Source of the DNA: DATNPX01 sp036702975
Lineage (GTDB): Bacteria; Cyanobacteriota; Vampirovibrionia; Obscuribacterales; Obscuribacteraceae
Assembly: GCA_036702975.1 (NCBI GenBank)
Contig: DATNPX010000006.1
Coordinates: 186,001 to 250,000 of the forward strand
DNA: 64,000 bases
Direction of reading: 5' to 3'
Every line of letters begins with the position of its first letter. Within the stretch, counting starts at the first letter, position 1. This document shows, in pieces, positions 34,455 to 43,233 of the stretch. The notes beneath the pieces are model-generated. The model was given only the letters and a program-made list of their open reading frames with translations, searched no databases and was not told where the DNA came from. Both the position numbers and the translations under genes were made by a program.

Positions 34455-35054
34455 TTAGCAGTTCTTGAGGACTGAATTGAACAATATTTTGCTGAATGTG
34501 TGCATAGGCTCAGTTGACTTCATGGTTTTCGCGCGCATTACTGCTCCGCTCCAACCCGATTGTAAGAACTCAGCCAATTCATCAGCATCGAACTCTTTTG
34601 AAATCTGATTAGCTGCTTGCGCCTGACGAATGCAGTCGGAAAATTTGGCACGCCAGTCGAGCATGATCTCTTGCAAGCGGTTGCGAAAAACTTCGCTCTG
34701 ATCGGCCATTTCTTGGCTTAAGTTACCGATTAAACAGCCTTTGCGACAAGCGTTTTGTTGAAGCATCTCGATGCCGGCATCGCAGTATGCCTGCAGACGC
34801 TCGAGAGGTGTTTTTGTGGTATCACCCAAAGTTGCACTCAACTTAGCCTGGTACATCTGATCGAAGTGGTTGATTATTTGCAGACCAAAATCTTCTTTGC
34901 TATCAAAATAGTAATAAAACGACCCTTTAGGCACGCCGGTTGAATGCAACACTTCCATAATTCCAGTGTTGTTGTAGCCTTTCTCGAGCATGATCTCGAT
35001 GCCAGCATCCAAAAGCTGCGTCTTGGTAGATTCTTTTGTGGTCGGTTTTGTCAT
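34455..35054 (-). CDS. TetR family repressor
   Basis: From the ATG at 35054 (GGAG upstream) the protein has 199 residues; a longer frame to 35093 would start inside the operator. The N-terminal HTH is typical: TKTQLLDAGIEIMLEKGYNN, then VLHSTGVPKGSFYYYFDSKEDFG. The C-terminal domain has CRKGCLIGNLSQEMADQSE, as in the TetR subgroup that includes AcuR, NemR and YxaF-type sensors. The two Cys may sense electrophiles or oxidants, by analogy with NemR. The redoxin-modABC unit lies directly downstream on the same strand after about 90 nt and may be a target; this is inference. Confidence 0.92.
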   Translation of the reverse strand: MTKPTTKESTKTQLLDAGIEIMLEKGYNNTGIMEVLHSTGVPKGSFYYYFDSKEDFGLQIINHFDQMYQAKLSATLGDTTKTPLERLQAYCDAGIEMLQQNACRKGCLIGNLSQEMADQSEVFRNRLQEIMLDWRAKFSDCIRQAQAANQISKEFDADELAEFLQSGWSGAVMRAKTMKSTEPMHTFSKILFNSVLKNC

Positions 35055-35082
35055 GTGCCGGGAACTCCAGAAATTTTCTGCA

Positions 35083-35109
35083 TTATACCACATTAGACCG
35101 GTCGGCTAA
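35083..35109 (-). promoter_or_regulatory. TetR promoter with overlapping operator
   Basis: On the minus strand a perfect TATAAT with extended TGG lies at 35083-35088. Immediately upstream, 35093-35109 has an imperfect dyad with outer arms TTAG/CTAA around GACCGGTC (35096-35103), itself a perfect 8-bp palindrome. The TAGACC..GG core resembles NemR-type operators. A repressor here would block RNA polymerase, so autorepression is likely. The -35 is weak. Confidence 0.65.
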
Positions 35110-35602
35110 TCACCATTTCTAGGGATTTCGTGGATTTTCAAAGAAAAAGTCGAAGTTGAGCTTGATGTTGTCAAGATTAATTTTTCGCACGAGTTCGAAC
35201 GAGTTCGTGCCCGTTCTTTGCCATAATCGGCATCTAGACTGCATCATGAGGGAATCCTCGAAAACCCGCTAGTAATAGGGTGTTAGGCCGCCATAAGGAT
35301 GACTCCCTGTTTGACAAAAGCCTAATCATCGATGGTTGTCCGGTTTGGGGTAGAGAAATTGCAGTTTTTGGAGGTCGGACAAATTCATTAATCCACGTGA
35401 TTTAAGGCTTGCGCTCGCCGCAAGATAGGACGATACTTGAGTCCTCTTGTAAAGCCTCTTCGGGTTGGAGAATCTCCAAATCAAACCTGCCGGTATAGTT
35501 TTTCGTAAACTGGTGCTTTTGTTGGTCTTACAAGCGACTTAGTAAAATGGAAGCCAGAAAATTTTTCAGTCAACGTCACCGAAACGGTGCATGGAGAGCA
35601 GG
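35110..35602. other. Non-coding stretch between TetR promoter and the next gene
   Basis: No convincing ORF or RNA family is seen in this 490-nt gap. It includes a dyad with arms GCACGA (35187-35192) and TCGTGC (35205-35210), containing two copies of ACGAGTTCG. A TTGACA stands at 35311-35316 without a matching -10. It may hold a promoter for the gene at 35603. Confidence 0.4.
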
Positions 35603-36562
35603 ATGTTTGCACGGCAAGAGAAGAAACGACTCCAGGCGCAAAACCGAAAGCGAAATCCCTTTTACGAGGAGTACGAGGGTATTAATAGGCGTGCTGTCGC
35701 CCTATTCCCTGGCGAGACATTTGCGAGTTCTACGAACCACCTGGCTTTGACAAACAAAATGACTGTGCGACAGCAGCTTCTGAATATAGAAGCGCAGCAC
35801 ACGACCTGTTGTGTGAAGATAGACTCTCCAAAGTTTAAGTCCAGATCCGCACTTCTTCTGGTTAAAGGTCGCGTGCTGGCCTGTGTTTATGGAAGTACCA
35901 GAATTCCGGAACAGGTATTTGGTAAGCGCGCTTACCAGCAGCTGATGGCGGAAATTACCCATAGTGGGAATGTCTTTGACAGCTACTTGTTGTCGGAAGA
36001 TATGGTCCTGGCCTCTGGCTCGATGTTTCACGGTGATGTATTCAATGCCACCAAAGGGCGCTCGGCTGCGAGTGCCTTGAAGTATGTGACCCAACAGTTT
36101 GAAGCCTGCGACACGCCCGGCTCTATCGCTCTTGTTGATTCTTCCGATCGGCCGATTTGTTTGGTTTATTTCGCGAAGCATCAGGTTCTAGGTATTTATT
36201 CGTTTTTAGACGAGATAGATATGCATGACATGGCCTCACTGGTTGAATATTTGAAAAACAATCCTGACACTCAGGTATTGGCTAGTATGCTCAATCTCTC
36301 TGCATACAACCTATACAATGATCTGACATTTAGCCTGTCTGGATTGAATGAAGCAGAACCAGTAAAACAATTGGATCGCATAACTAAAACACAGTTGGAA
36401 GCTGCAAATCTAGTTTTGCTCAACACTATGAAGCCAGTAGAGCGAGAGGTGGTTCGCACCGATAGATTTATCTCGTCCACTGGAAGAAACACAGCCCCCA
36501 GGCTTAATCATCTCATTCAGATTAAGAACCCATATCGCATCGACCCTAGTCGCACGTACTAA
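35603..36562 (+). CDS. Unknown soluble protein
   Basis: From ATG 35603 (GGAG six bases upstream) the product has 319 residues. A Lys/Arg-rich N-terminus (FARQEKKRLQAQNRKRNPF) precedes an alpha/beta core: SALLLVKGRVLACVYGSTRI, VFDSYLLSEDMVLASGSMF and GSIALVDSSDRPICLVYF. This gives two similar beta-sheet halves that recall the DUF4388/roadblock-like pattern '..LLL..GR+lac.yG'. I cannot assign a family with confidence. It has no signal peptide or membrane span. An ATG at 35591 would add four residues. The neighbours are regulatory and nuclease genes, but no operon is visible. Confidence 0.7.
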   Translation: MFARQEKKRLQAQNRKRNPFYEEYEGINRRAVALFPGETFASSTNHLALTNKMTVRQQLLNIEAQHTTCCVKIDSPKFKSRSALLLVKGRVLACVYGSTRIPEQVFGKRAYQQLMAEITHSGNVFDSYLLSEDMVLASGSMFHGDVFNATKGRSAASALKYVTQQFEACDTPGSIALVDSSDRPICLVYFAKHQVLGIYSFLDEIDMHDMASLVEYLKNNPDTQVLASMLNLSAYNLYNDLTFSLSGLNEAEPVKQLDRITKTQLEAANLVLLNTMKPVEREVVRTDRFISSTGRNTAPRLNHLIQIKNPYRIDPSRTY

Positions 36563-36600
36563 CGATTGCTCGGGACCAGCGCGGCCGTTTGTGCAGCTAA

Positions 36601-38325
36601 CTAGATTGCAGAACGGCTAACTAGCCAGGCTGGAACGGCCGGCGTACCAGCTACCTCGATCTTTACCGGCGGACCGTTAGCCGAGACTCGTCCAAGTTCT
36701 GAGAGGAGCACACGTAATCGATCGAATGTATTGAGGTCCATTACGAAGCTTGGCTCATTTTTACTATCAGCGCTCAGCGCGGTAGACGAAGATGTATGAG
36801 ACAAGTTTGGTTCAGTGTTTGCCGTTCTGATTCGTCCCTGTTGAACGGCAAGGGTTTTGGCGATACCACCATCATTGAACTCAATTGATGCGTTGCAGAG
36901 CGAGCTTATTACCCTGGCTTGCAGAAAAGCTTTGGCTGCGCGCAAGAGCATTCGCTCGAATTTGCCGGCAATCTCTTCAGGAGTTAGTTCGACGTCTTCC
37001 TCAAGCTCGATTTCGTCCTCCAGGTCTTTTTGGCCGGAAGGAAATTGTAAGTCTGCATCTAATAGTGCAGACTCCTCGCTTAAAGCTGTTTCAATCGCTT
37101 TCGCGGCTCTCAAACGGGCTTGTACGAGCCGTTTGTAGTTGCGAACTGCAAATGCCATCAAACTTCGTGGCGATGTGCAACATTCCGAAAGTCCTACTGC
37201 GTCCCTGAAACAATTGAATCCTTCTAGCAAAAGCTCTGGTTCAATAAATTCGAAGAATATTTCCGGATCAAAATCGCCGGTTGTAAGTGAATTCGACAAT
37301 CGCAATACAGGCTCAATGAGAAACGGGCCTGAGAACGGACCCAAACAATACTGCGAATCTGCGGTGGCAGACCATTGAGTCAACTCTCGGTTGTAATAAA
37401 TGAGCTGTCGTCGACCCACCTTTAAAACAACGTTGAAGGGCGGGTTCAAACGTTTGATTTCATCTGATTCCAGAATTGCAGCTTCAAGGGGAGTGTCGCA
37501 TTCGGTCAGTTGCAGATCATATACGCGAGTCAACATCTCCATTCGCCGGGCGTCTTTTCCTGCTCGCCCACGAAAATAGCTGTTGACTCGACTTTTTAAA
37601 GAAGTGGCTTTCCCAACATATAAGATATTCCCTGCGCGATCGAACATTCGATAAACACCAGGCTTGTCAACGAGTTTGGCGCGCTTCGATTTGTCTAGCG
37701 GGTATTCAATCTTGCCGCGTTTCTCTGGTTTCACACTGGCAAGCCAGTGCGTCAATTGCTCCAGGGTCTCAATGCCGATTTTACGTAATTCTTCCACCAA
37801 GCCTCGCCAAATTAGCCATGTGGCACGGACATGACACGATGAACGCTTGGTATCGGAAATAGTGGCACCAAAAAATCCCGCCAATCCGTTTATTCCGCGA
37901 GTTGGAAAGTTTGGAAAGATGCGACGAGCGATCTGGTAAGTGCACAAAATGTTGAAAGGAAACTCTCCGCTGGTAGCAGCCATTGTTTGGTGCCAATCTT
38001 CAAGAAAAGCTTTTTCAAACGTTGCATAGTGAATAACAGCATTGCGGTCGTCGGCGTTGAACTCTTCTAGAAGGGCCGTGTACACCTGGACTGATGATAC
38101 TGCGTCCACAAGCTCAGCATCTGTGATCCCTGTGATGTTTTGAATCATGAACGGAATCGACTGACCTTCAGGTTGCTTCACAACGAAGGAACGGATCTCT
38201 TCAGGCTCTTTCTCCGCGCTGCTTTTGCACCAAGCGATCTCTAATACATTACCGTTTGCCGGACTTGCTCCAGTTGACTGGCAATCAACGAAAACACACT
38301 GGAGTTGCTTGAGTTGCATTAGCAC
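36601..38325 (-). CDS. DnaQ-like exonuclease domain (degenerate) fused to GIY-YIG nuclease
   Basis: The 574-residue protein has an N-terminal DEDDh-type exonuclease fold (about 8-185) and a GIY-YIG nuclease (about 218-300; KPGVYRMFDRAGNILYVGKA, then RVNSYFRG) like the UvrC N-terminus. A long unassigned C-terminal part follows. Such DnaQ/UvrC-like fusions are known in bacteria and resemble Cho. The GIY-YIG site looks complete (Tyr, Tyr, Arg). The exonuclease site does not: the first motif is FVDCQSTG (Gln for Glu), the second HYATFE (Glu for Asp) and the last HVRATW (Thr for Asp). The start is GTG, with an ATG two codons in. It is 11 nt downstream of the helicase gene, so one operon. Confidence 0.88.
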   Translation of the reverse strand: MLMQLKQLQCVFVDCQSTGASPANGNVLEIAWCKSSAEKEPEEIRSFVVKQPEGQSIPFMIQNITGITDAELVDAVSSVQVYTALLEEFNADDRNAVIHYATFEKAFLEDWHQTMAATSGEFPFNILCTYQIARRIFPNFPTRGINGLAGFFGATISDTKRSSCHVRATWLIWRGLVEELRKIGIETLEQLTHWLASVKPEKRGKIEYPLDKSKRAKLVDKPGVYRMFDRAGNILYVGKATSLKSRVNSYFRGRAGKDARRMEMLTRVYDLQLTECDTPLEAAILESDEIKRLNPPFNVVLKVGRRQLIYYNRELTQWSATADSQYCLGPFSGPFLIEPVLRLSNSLTTGDFDPEIFFEFIEPELLLEGFNCFRDAVGLSECCTSPRSLMAFAVRNYKRLVQARLRAAKAIETALSEESALLDADLQFPSGQKDLEDEIELEEDVELTPEEIAGKFERMLLRAAKAFLQARVISSLCNASIEFNDGGIAKTLAVQQGRIRTANTEPNLSHTSSSTALSADSKNEPSFVMDLNTFDRLRVLLSELGRVSANGPPVKIEVAGTPAVPAWLVSRSAI

Positions 38326-38336
38326 TATTTCTCAAT

Positions 38337-40730
38337 TCATTTGGTGCTGAACACCGGGCTCTTGACTCTAGACCAAAATTCTGTCACATCCTTTCCGATT
38401 TGACAGGAGATCAACTCTTTAATTGAGCGATTGAACCAATCTTTCGGCATGCTCTCTACGTATTCAGGCAACACGAAGCGCTTATCCATTAAAACAATTA
38501 ATCCTGAATCGCTTTCGGAACGAATTACACGACCGGCGGCTTGAACAACTTTAGACATAGCCGGATAGATATACGCGTAATGGAAGCCGTTGCCGTACCG
38601 TTTTTCGTAGTATTCTCGGTAGACTTCCCGCTCAAGATCAAATGTAGGCAAAGGCGGACCGATAATCAATGCCCCTATTAACATGTCACCGGGATAGTCA
38701 ACTCCTTCTGCGAAAACTCCTCCCTGTACAGCGAACAATACGGTTTGCTGACCTGGTGTTTTGAACTCTTGCATGAAAGAGTCGATCGTCGATTTGTCTA
38801 ACTCTTTCTCCTGCTTCAGGACTTTTGCGGTTGGTAGGTTGATGAGGTCATAGACCTCATCAAGGAATGCGTAGCTCGGAAAGAAAATTATGTAGTTGCC
38901 GCGTTGCATTGCAATGAGCTTTTCGGCAGCCGCAGCAATCTTCTTGTAATTTGAGCTTCGGTCTGAATATTTTGTTGAGACCTGCGGAATAACCAAGATC
39001 TTTCGTTGATGTTTTGGGAAAGGTCCGGGAAACTCGATAAAATCACCAGAGTGCCCAGACATTCCCAGCATTTGGGCGTAATACTCGAAGGGCTTGAGAG
39101 TCGCTGAAAAAGCAACGGTTTGCTCGAACGATTTATAGGTCTCCTCTAGCTTGCGTGAAGCATCGCAGCATATTATTTTCAGCGCACCACCGGTGCTGTC
39201 ATCTTGAAAAATCGAATGAAACTCTTCGCCATCATACTCGAGCGCTTCTGTAAAAGCCGACCATTCATTGAACAGGGAGACAACTGGGTCGTTGTAACGT
39301 AACTCCAAGAGATTTTCGAGATAGCGGTTCAGAAGATCGCTAATAGTTATGAGTTGAGCCTGGAAAAGCTCTTTATCTATTTTGACACGCGCACTTCGTT
39401 CTCGTTTGCCTGGCCTGTGTCGATTGACTATCTTCATTGACTCTTTAACGATTAGTTCTGCGCCCAAAATCAACGCCCGTTCATTTGTGGGCAGATTCCA
39501 GAGGATTGAGTTCAAGAAAGTCATGGACATTGAGTGCGAGAAATAGCTATTGGCGCGGGCCGGCAGATTGTGCGCCTCGTCTATTACAAGATTTGGTTTT
39601 TTCGTAGAGCCAAACTGAGAACTTGTCAATTTTCCAATCAATGAACGCGGTGAAAAGACATAGTTGTAGTCAGCAATGACAACGTCGACTCGATCGAGCG
39701 CATCGACTGACAGCTCAAACGGGCAGACTTGATACTGTTTACCAATCGCTTTAAAAGTGTTGCTGTTTAAAGACTTTTCTGTTGATACCATATCGATCAG
39801 TTTGTGCTCATCTACTTTTGCGTAATAGTCCTTTGCAAATTCACAATGTGTTGGATTGCAGAGCATCTCGCTTTTTAGGCACATCTTCGATTTTGCCGTC
39901 ATAGTCAGCAATGTCAAGTCAGGTTGTTGCTTCTGCAAGCAAGAAATCGCTTCTTCGGCCACAGTATGTTGGCTGTTTTTAGGAGTAACATAAACAAGCC
40001 TCTCACCACGGGCTAGTGCATTCTTCAACAATGGATAGCTGACACCGATCGTTTTACCGAGACCGGTAGCGGCCTGCACGAGAGCGTTTTTACCCTGCTT
40101 CAAGTTAGCGTCGATAGCGTCCATCAATTCTTGCTGTCCTGGACGCACAGAGTTAAATGGGAAATTTAATTCGGCACTGATTCGTTTTCGTTTAGCCTTT
40201 ATCGCCTCTCTCATTTGGGCTTCCACTTCAAGTTCCCGCAAACGCAAGTGCAGCCATTTCGTGTAAACGTGAAGGTCAAGTTCTATAGGGATGTTCAGCT
40301 GTTCTGCATTGCGAGTCGACACGAGCGATAATTGCATCTCAGGAATGCGTCCATGCTTCATGTAGTAGATATAACCGTAAGTTTGCAGCTGCAAAATATA
40401 TGGATGGTCTGGCTGTGCCGCGAGCTTCTCCCTTAAAGCGTTGGTATCGAATGCGGTTTTTATCTCTTCGAGGCGATCTTCGCTTTCATAGAGTCCATCA
40501 ACAAATCCGGTGACGTTAAAATCGTAGTTTTCGGTGCCGAACAAATGGGCGAGCTTGACCTCAGCCACATAATCTTGGCGTTGTCTGCGTCGTTTCGCGC
40601 GGGCTTTATTGTGAACATCTTGGCCGGAATTGTTCGGCGTATTGTAACCTGAGTGCGTCTCTATGCTTCCTGTACGTGGAATAGGAAGCGCGAAATCGCG
40701 CACACCGATTGTCAATTTACGTCTAGCCAT
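38337..40730 (-). CDS. RecB-like nuclease/XPD-DinG-type helicase with Fe-S cluster
   Basis: The 797-residue protein has an N-terminal PD-(D/E)xK pattern (about residues 55-130): VTGFVDGLYESEDRLEEIKT (Asp, then Glu-x-Lys), followed by YILQLQTYGYIYYM. The helicase then has Walker A ATGLGKT near 225 and DEAH in VIDEAHNLPARANSYFSH near 385. Four Cys (about 280-335: MCLKSEMLCNPTHCEF, then QVCPFE) fit the XPD/DinG Fe-S cluster. The last motif is AAGRVIRSESD. It probably unwinds 5'-tailed, forked or R-loop DNA and may cut it. The C-terminus has GALIIGPPLPTFD typical of this family. It heads an operon with the DnaQ/GIY-YIG fusion gene. Confidence 0.88.
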   Translation of the reverse strand: MARRKLTIGVRDFALPIPRTGSIETHSGYNTPNNSGQDVHNKARAKRRRQRQDYVAEVKLAHLFGTENYDFNVTGFVDGLYESEDRLEEIKTAFDTNALREKLAAQPDHPYILQLQTYGYIYYMKHGRIPEMQLSLVSTRNAEQLNIPIELDLHVYTKWLHLRLRELEVEAQMREAIKAKRKRISAELNFPFNSVRPGQQELMDAIDANLKQGKNALVQAATGLGKTIGVSYPLLKNALARGERLVYVTPKNSQHTVAEEAISCLQKQQPDLTLLTMTAKSKMCLKSEMLCNPTHCEFAKDYYAKVDEHKLIDMVSTEKSLNSNTFKAIGKQYQVCPFELSVDALDRVDVVIADYNYVFSPRSLIGKLTSSQFGSTKKPNLVIDEAHNLPARANSYFSHSMSMTFLNSILWNLPTNERALILGAELIVKESMKIVNRHRPGKRERSARVKIDKELFQAQLITISDLLNRYLENLLELRYNDPVVSLFNEWSAFTEALEYDGEEFHSIFQDDSTGGALKIICCDASRKLEETYKSFEQTVAFSATLKPFEYYAQMLGMSGHSGDFIEFPGPFPKHQRKILVIPQVSTKYSDRSSNYKKIAAAAEKLIAMQRGNYIIFFPSYAFLDEVYDLINLPTAKVLKQEKELDKSTIDSFMQEFKTPGQQTVLFAVQGGVFAEGVDYPGDMLIGALIIGPPLPTFDLEREVYREYYEKRYGNGFHYAYIYPAMSKVVQAAGRVIRSESDSGLIVLMDKRFVLPEYVESMPKDWFNRSIKELISCQIGKDVTEFWSRVKSPVFSTK

Positions 40731-40898
40731 AATTTTGTATGGTAATCGCTCTTAGGCGATTAGTCAACCGGTCTTGCGCCCACTTTTTGCAACGGCAAGC
40801 GGATAAGATTTCAACTGTGGTGGCATAGTCACAATTGGGTTTGAATTTTCCTTTGTGATTAGATCGCGAAGTCTCTTTCCGTCAGCCAGAATTTGCAG

Positions 40899-41330
40899 AT
40901 GGTGCTTCTAAAGCTTTATGCGATAACCTCATGTTTTATCGGACTTGTGCAGATAGTCGCGGGACTTGTTGCGGCATCTTCAATGCACACATATTCAATT
41001 ATTGGCAGACTATTCGATAATTTCGCTATACTGGGCGCGTTTGGGCCGGTTGAAGTTTTTTGGTTAGGTGTCTCAACACTCGTCGCCGCCTTATTCGCTA
41101 AACGCGGTTATTCCTTTTTGCCGCCCCTCATATTCATCTTGTTTTGCCTGCTACATCCGACCTTTCATAGCGTCTTTCCTGACTCTTCTTTTACGCTGCT
41201 TGGTCGAGTCTACCCCGAAGGCAGTGCTGCGCTTATCGCAGAGAGCTGTTTTGGTATCGTCTATCTAGTAACGACGTACCTTAGTTATAACAAGTACTTA
41301 TTTCCGCCAGAACTCTTCGAAGAAAAGTAG
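40899..41330 (+). CDS. Small integral membrane protein of unknown function
   Basis: From ATG 40899 the protein has 143 residues (a TTG at 40893 would add two). Four hydrophobic helices are visible: KLYAITSCFIGLVQIVAGLV, FGPVEVFWLGVSTLVAALFA, PPLIFILFCLLHPTFHSV and IAESCFGIVYLVTTYLSY. It ends in an acidic tail (PPELFEEK). No family signature is recognised. It is a single gene, convergent with the HEAT-repeat gene. Confidence 0.65.
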   Translation: MVLLKLYAITSCFIGLVQIVAGLVAASSMHTYSIIGRLFDNFAILGAFGPVEVFWLGVSTLVAALFAKRGYSFLPPLIFILFCLLHPTFHSVFPDSSFTLLGRVYPEGSAALIAESCFGIVYLVTTYLSYNKYLFPPELFEEK

Positions 41331-41363
41331 GGCGATATGACGTTCGAGTCGCGTCCTAATCAA

Positions 41364-42554
41364 TCAATACGATCTTCTTCGAGTTGGTTTCACTTGCAGC
41401 TTCTCGAGCGATTTTGCAGCTGCTTTGCGGGTTTCGGAATCTCCATTAGTTAGTGCCGTTTGTAGTGCTTCTACGGCTGCGGTATCATTTTTGCTTGCCA
41501 CCGCACCCAGTGCTGCCGCATAGTGGCATTTAAACGTGTCTTTTCTTGGATCGGTTAATTCTCGAACTAAGATCGGAACTGACCGATGCGCGCTTGGCCC
41601 TATCGACGCCAGGGTATCGGAGGCCACAGCGAGAAACTTCGGGTCGCGATTGCGGTTCATATAGTCGAGAATCTGATCGATGGCCGGTGAGGCTTTCGGC
41701 CCCAACCAGGCCATTGTGCGTACGCAGTCCATTCTGAATGCAGAATTTCTATTTTGATCCAGCGCTGCACGCAGGCCTGGCAGGTCAGATTGTCTGATAC
41801 TACCAACTCGGGACAGGGCTCTGATCTCAAAATTACGGGATAGTTGGCTTGGCTCATTGAGCAAACAGTGCATCAGTGCTGGTTCTGTCATGCGAGCTTT
41901 GGGCCCATAGATTGCTAGCGCTTCAGCAGCGCTGCCTCTGACTGATGCATCAGAGTCGCGGAGTAAATCCATGATCGCCATCACGGCATCAGGATCATCC
42001 ACAGGTTCTAGGCGAAATTTGTCTACCATTCGTACACGTAATCCCGGATCTTTACTCTCCATACCCTTGAGTAAATAGGGCAGATATTTTTTTCCAGCTG
42101 GTATAGCATTTGCCGCTCTCCATCTTGTTGTCGCGTCAGGATCAGAATCCATCGCGCGCAACAACGCTTTCATCACAGAATCGTCTGCGGCGAAAGCTCC
42201 TAATGCTTCGGCTGCTGCTGCTCGAACATCTCTGTCTTTGTCCTGTGCGAGCAAGGAGATCAGCGTTTCTCTTGCAGTAAGTGCAACCGCAGATGGTGGC
42301 AACGCTTGAATCTTTGCGATCGCTTCTAGCTTTATGATACTTTTAGGACTTTTGAGTTTCTCTACAATTTGGTTGATTTTCGCGCCAGCTTTGTCCGTTT
42401 GCGTAACAGGAGCGGCACCCATATGCGGGCCTGCGAAAACTGCCAGATGGCTGCTAGAGTCAATGACACTAAACGATGACACCAGGAAAACAATTAGTCT
42501 CCTGACCATTCTTTGAACATGGACTGTTTTGCGAGCCCGTGGCTTGAAAGACAT
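41364..42554 (-). CDS. Exported HEAT-repeat protein, third gene of a two-component operon
   Basis: The 396-residue protein has a basic start and a hydrophobic segment (LIVFLVSSFSVIDSSSHLAVF) that serves as signal or anchor. About seven HEAT repeats follow, with patterns such as RDVRAAAAEALGAFA, SVRGSAAEALAIYGPKA and RMDCVRTMAWLGPKA. The solenoid binds other proteins; no catalytic motif is visible. It starts 7 nt after the response regulator stop, so the kinase, regulator and HEAT genes are one operon. Location outside the cytoplasm suggests it could act as a sensor or partner for an envelope signal, which is inference. Confidence 0.85.
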   Translation of the reverse strand: MSFKPRARKTVHVQRMVRRLIVFLVSSFSVIDSSSHLAVFAGPHMGAAPVTQTDKAGAKINQIVEKLKSPKSIIKLEAIAKIQALPPSAVALTARETLISLLAQDKDRDVRAAAAEALGAFAADDSVMKALLRAMDSDPDATTRWRAANAIPAGKKYLPYLLKGMESKDPGLRVRMVDKFRLEPVDDPDAVMAIMDLLRDSDASVRGSAAEALAIYGPKARMTEPALMHCLLNEPSQLSRNFEIRALSRVGSIRQSDLPGLRAALDQNRNSAFRMDCVRTMAWLGPKASPAIDQILDYMNRNRDPKFLAVASDTLASIGPSAHRSVPILVRELTDPRKDTFKCHYAAALGAVASKNDTAAVEALQTALTNGDSETRKAAAKSLEKLQVKPTRRRSY

Positions 42555-42561
42555 TTGGTGA

Positions 42562-43203
42562 CTATTGTTTGAATTTTTCCAATCGATTTATAAACGATGT
42601 CCAGTCGCCTGTCGGTCCATTCGATTCTATCTTGCGAAGCATGTCGCTTTCAACACCCGCAAGAGCTGGCGACTTTTCGGACGACTGTGCCTGTGCCATG
42701 GATTCGTCAGCCACCATAACCAACAACTTCTTCTGAGGATCGGTTAGTCCCTCAAGTAAACTAGGATCTTGAACGGCGACGGCTCTGAGCATATCTCTTG
42801 CGATTGAAGGATCGAGCCACGATGCGCCTGAATGCACATCGTGAATTGCTTTCATCACTTTCTCGGGGCTCAAGTCTGACTTATTCATGTAGGCCACCGC
42901 GCCAGCCACAAGTGCTTCGAACATCATAGAACTGTTCTCGGTTCCGCTCAGCATAATAGCCTTCGCGTCAGGCCATTGCGTTTTTAGTAACTTAAGCACT
43001 TGAGTGCCATTCATGCTCGGCAGCGCCAAATCAATGAGCACCACATCTGGTTTCATCGAAAGGATGTCTCCGACGGCTTGTTCACCGTTATCGTTTTCGC
43101 CTGCGATAATCGCAGTTCCGCTTGCTTCTATTATTTTCTCAAGATCAGCTCGCGGTGCCGTTTTCTCTGCAAGGACGTAGATCGTTAGTTTGTCGCCAGA
43201 CAT
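42562..43203 (-). CDS. Response regulator with receiver domain and degenerate output
   Basis: The 213-residue protein has a receiver domain (about residues 6-125), with phospho-acceptor Asp in VVLIDLALPSMNG, switch Ser in AIMLSGTENSS and Lys in AYMNKSDLSPEKV. The C-terminal part (about 145-213) begins LTDPQKKLLVMVADESMA, like the start of a LuxR-type HTH, but then becomes an Ala/Ser/Glu-rich stretch without a recognition helix. DNA binding therefore looks lost; output may be through protein contact. It lies 30 nt after the kinase and 7 nt before the HEAT gene. Confidence 0.88.
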   Translation of the reverse strand: MSGDKLTIYVLAEKTAPRADLEKIIEASGTAIIAGENDNGEQAVGDILSMKPDVVLIDLALPSMNGTQVLKLLKTQWPDAKAIMLSGTENSSMMFEALVAGAVAYMNKSDLSPEKVMKAIHDVHSGASWLDPSIARDMLRAVAVQDPSLLEGLTDPQKKLLVMVADESMAQAQSSEKSPALAGVESDMLRKIESNGPTGDWTSFINRLEKFKQ

Positions 43204-43233
43204 TGAGCCTCCTCATCCAAACACCTGTAATAA

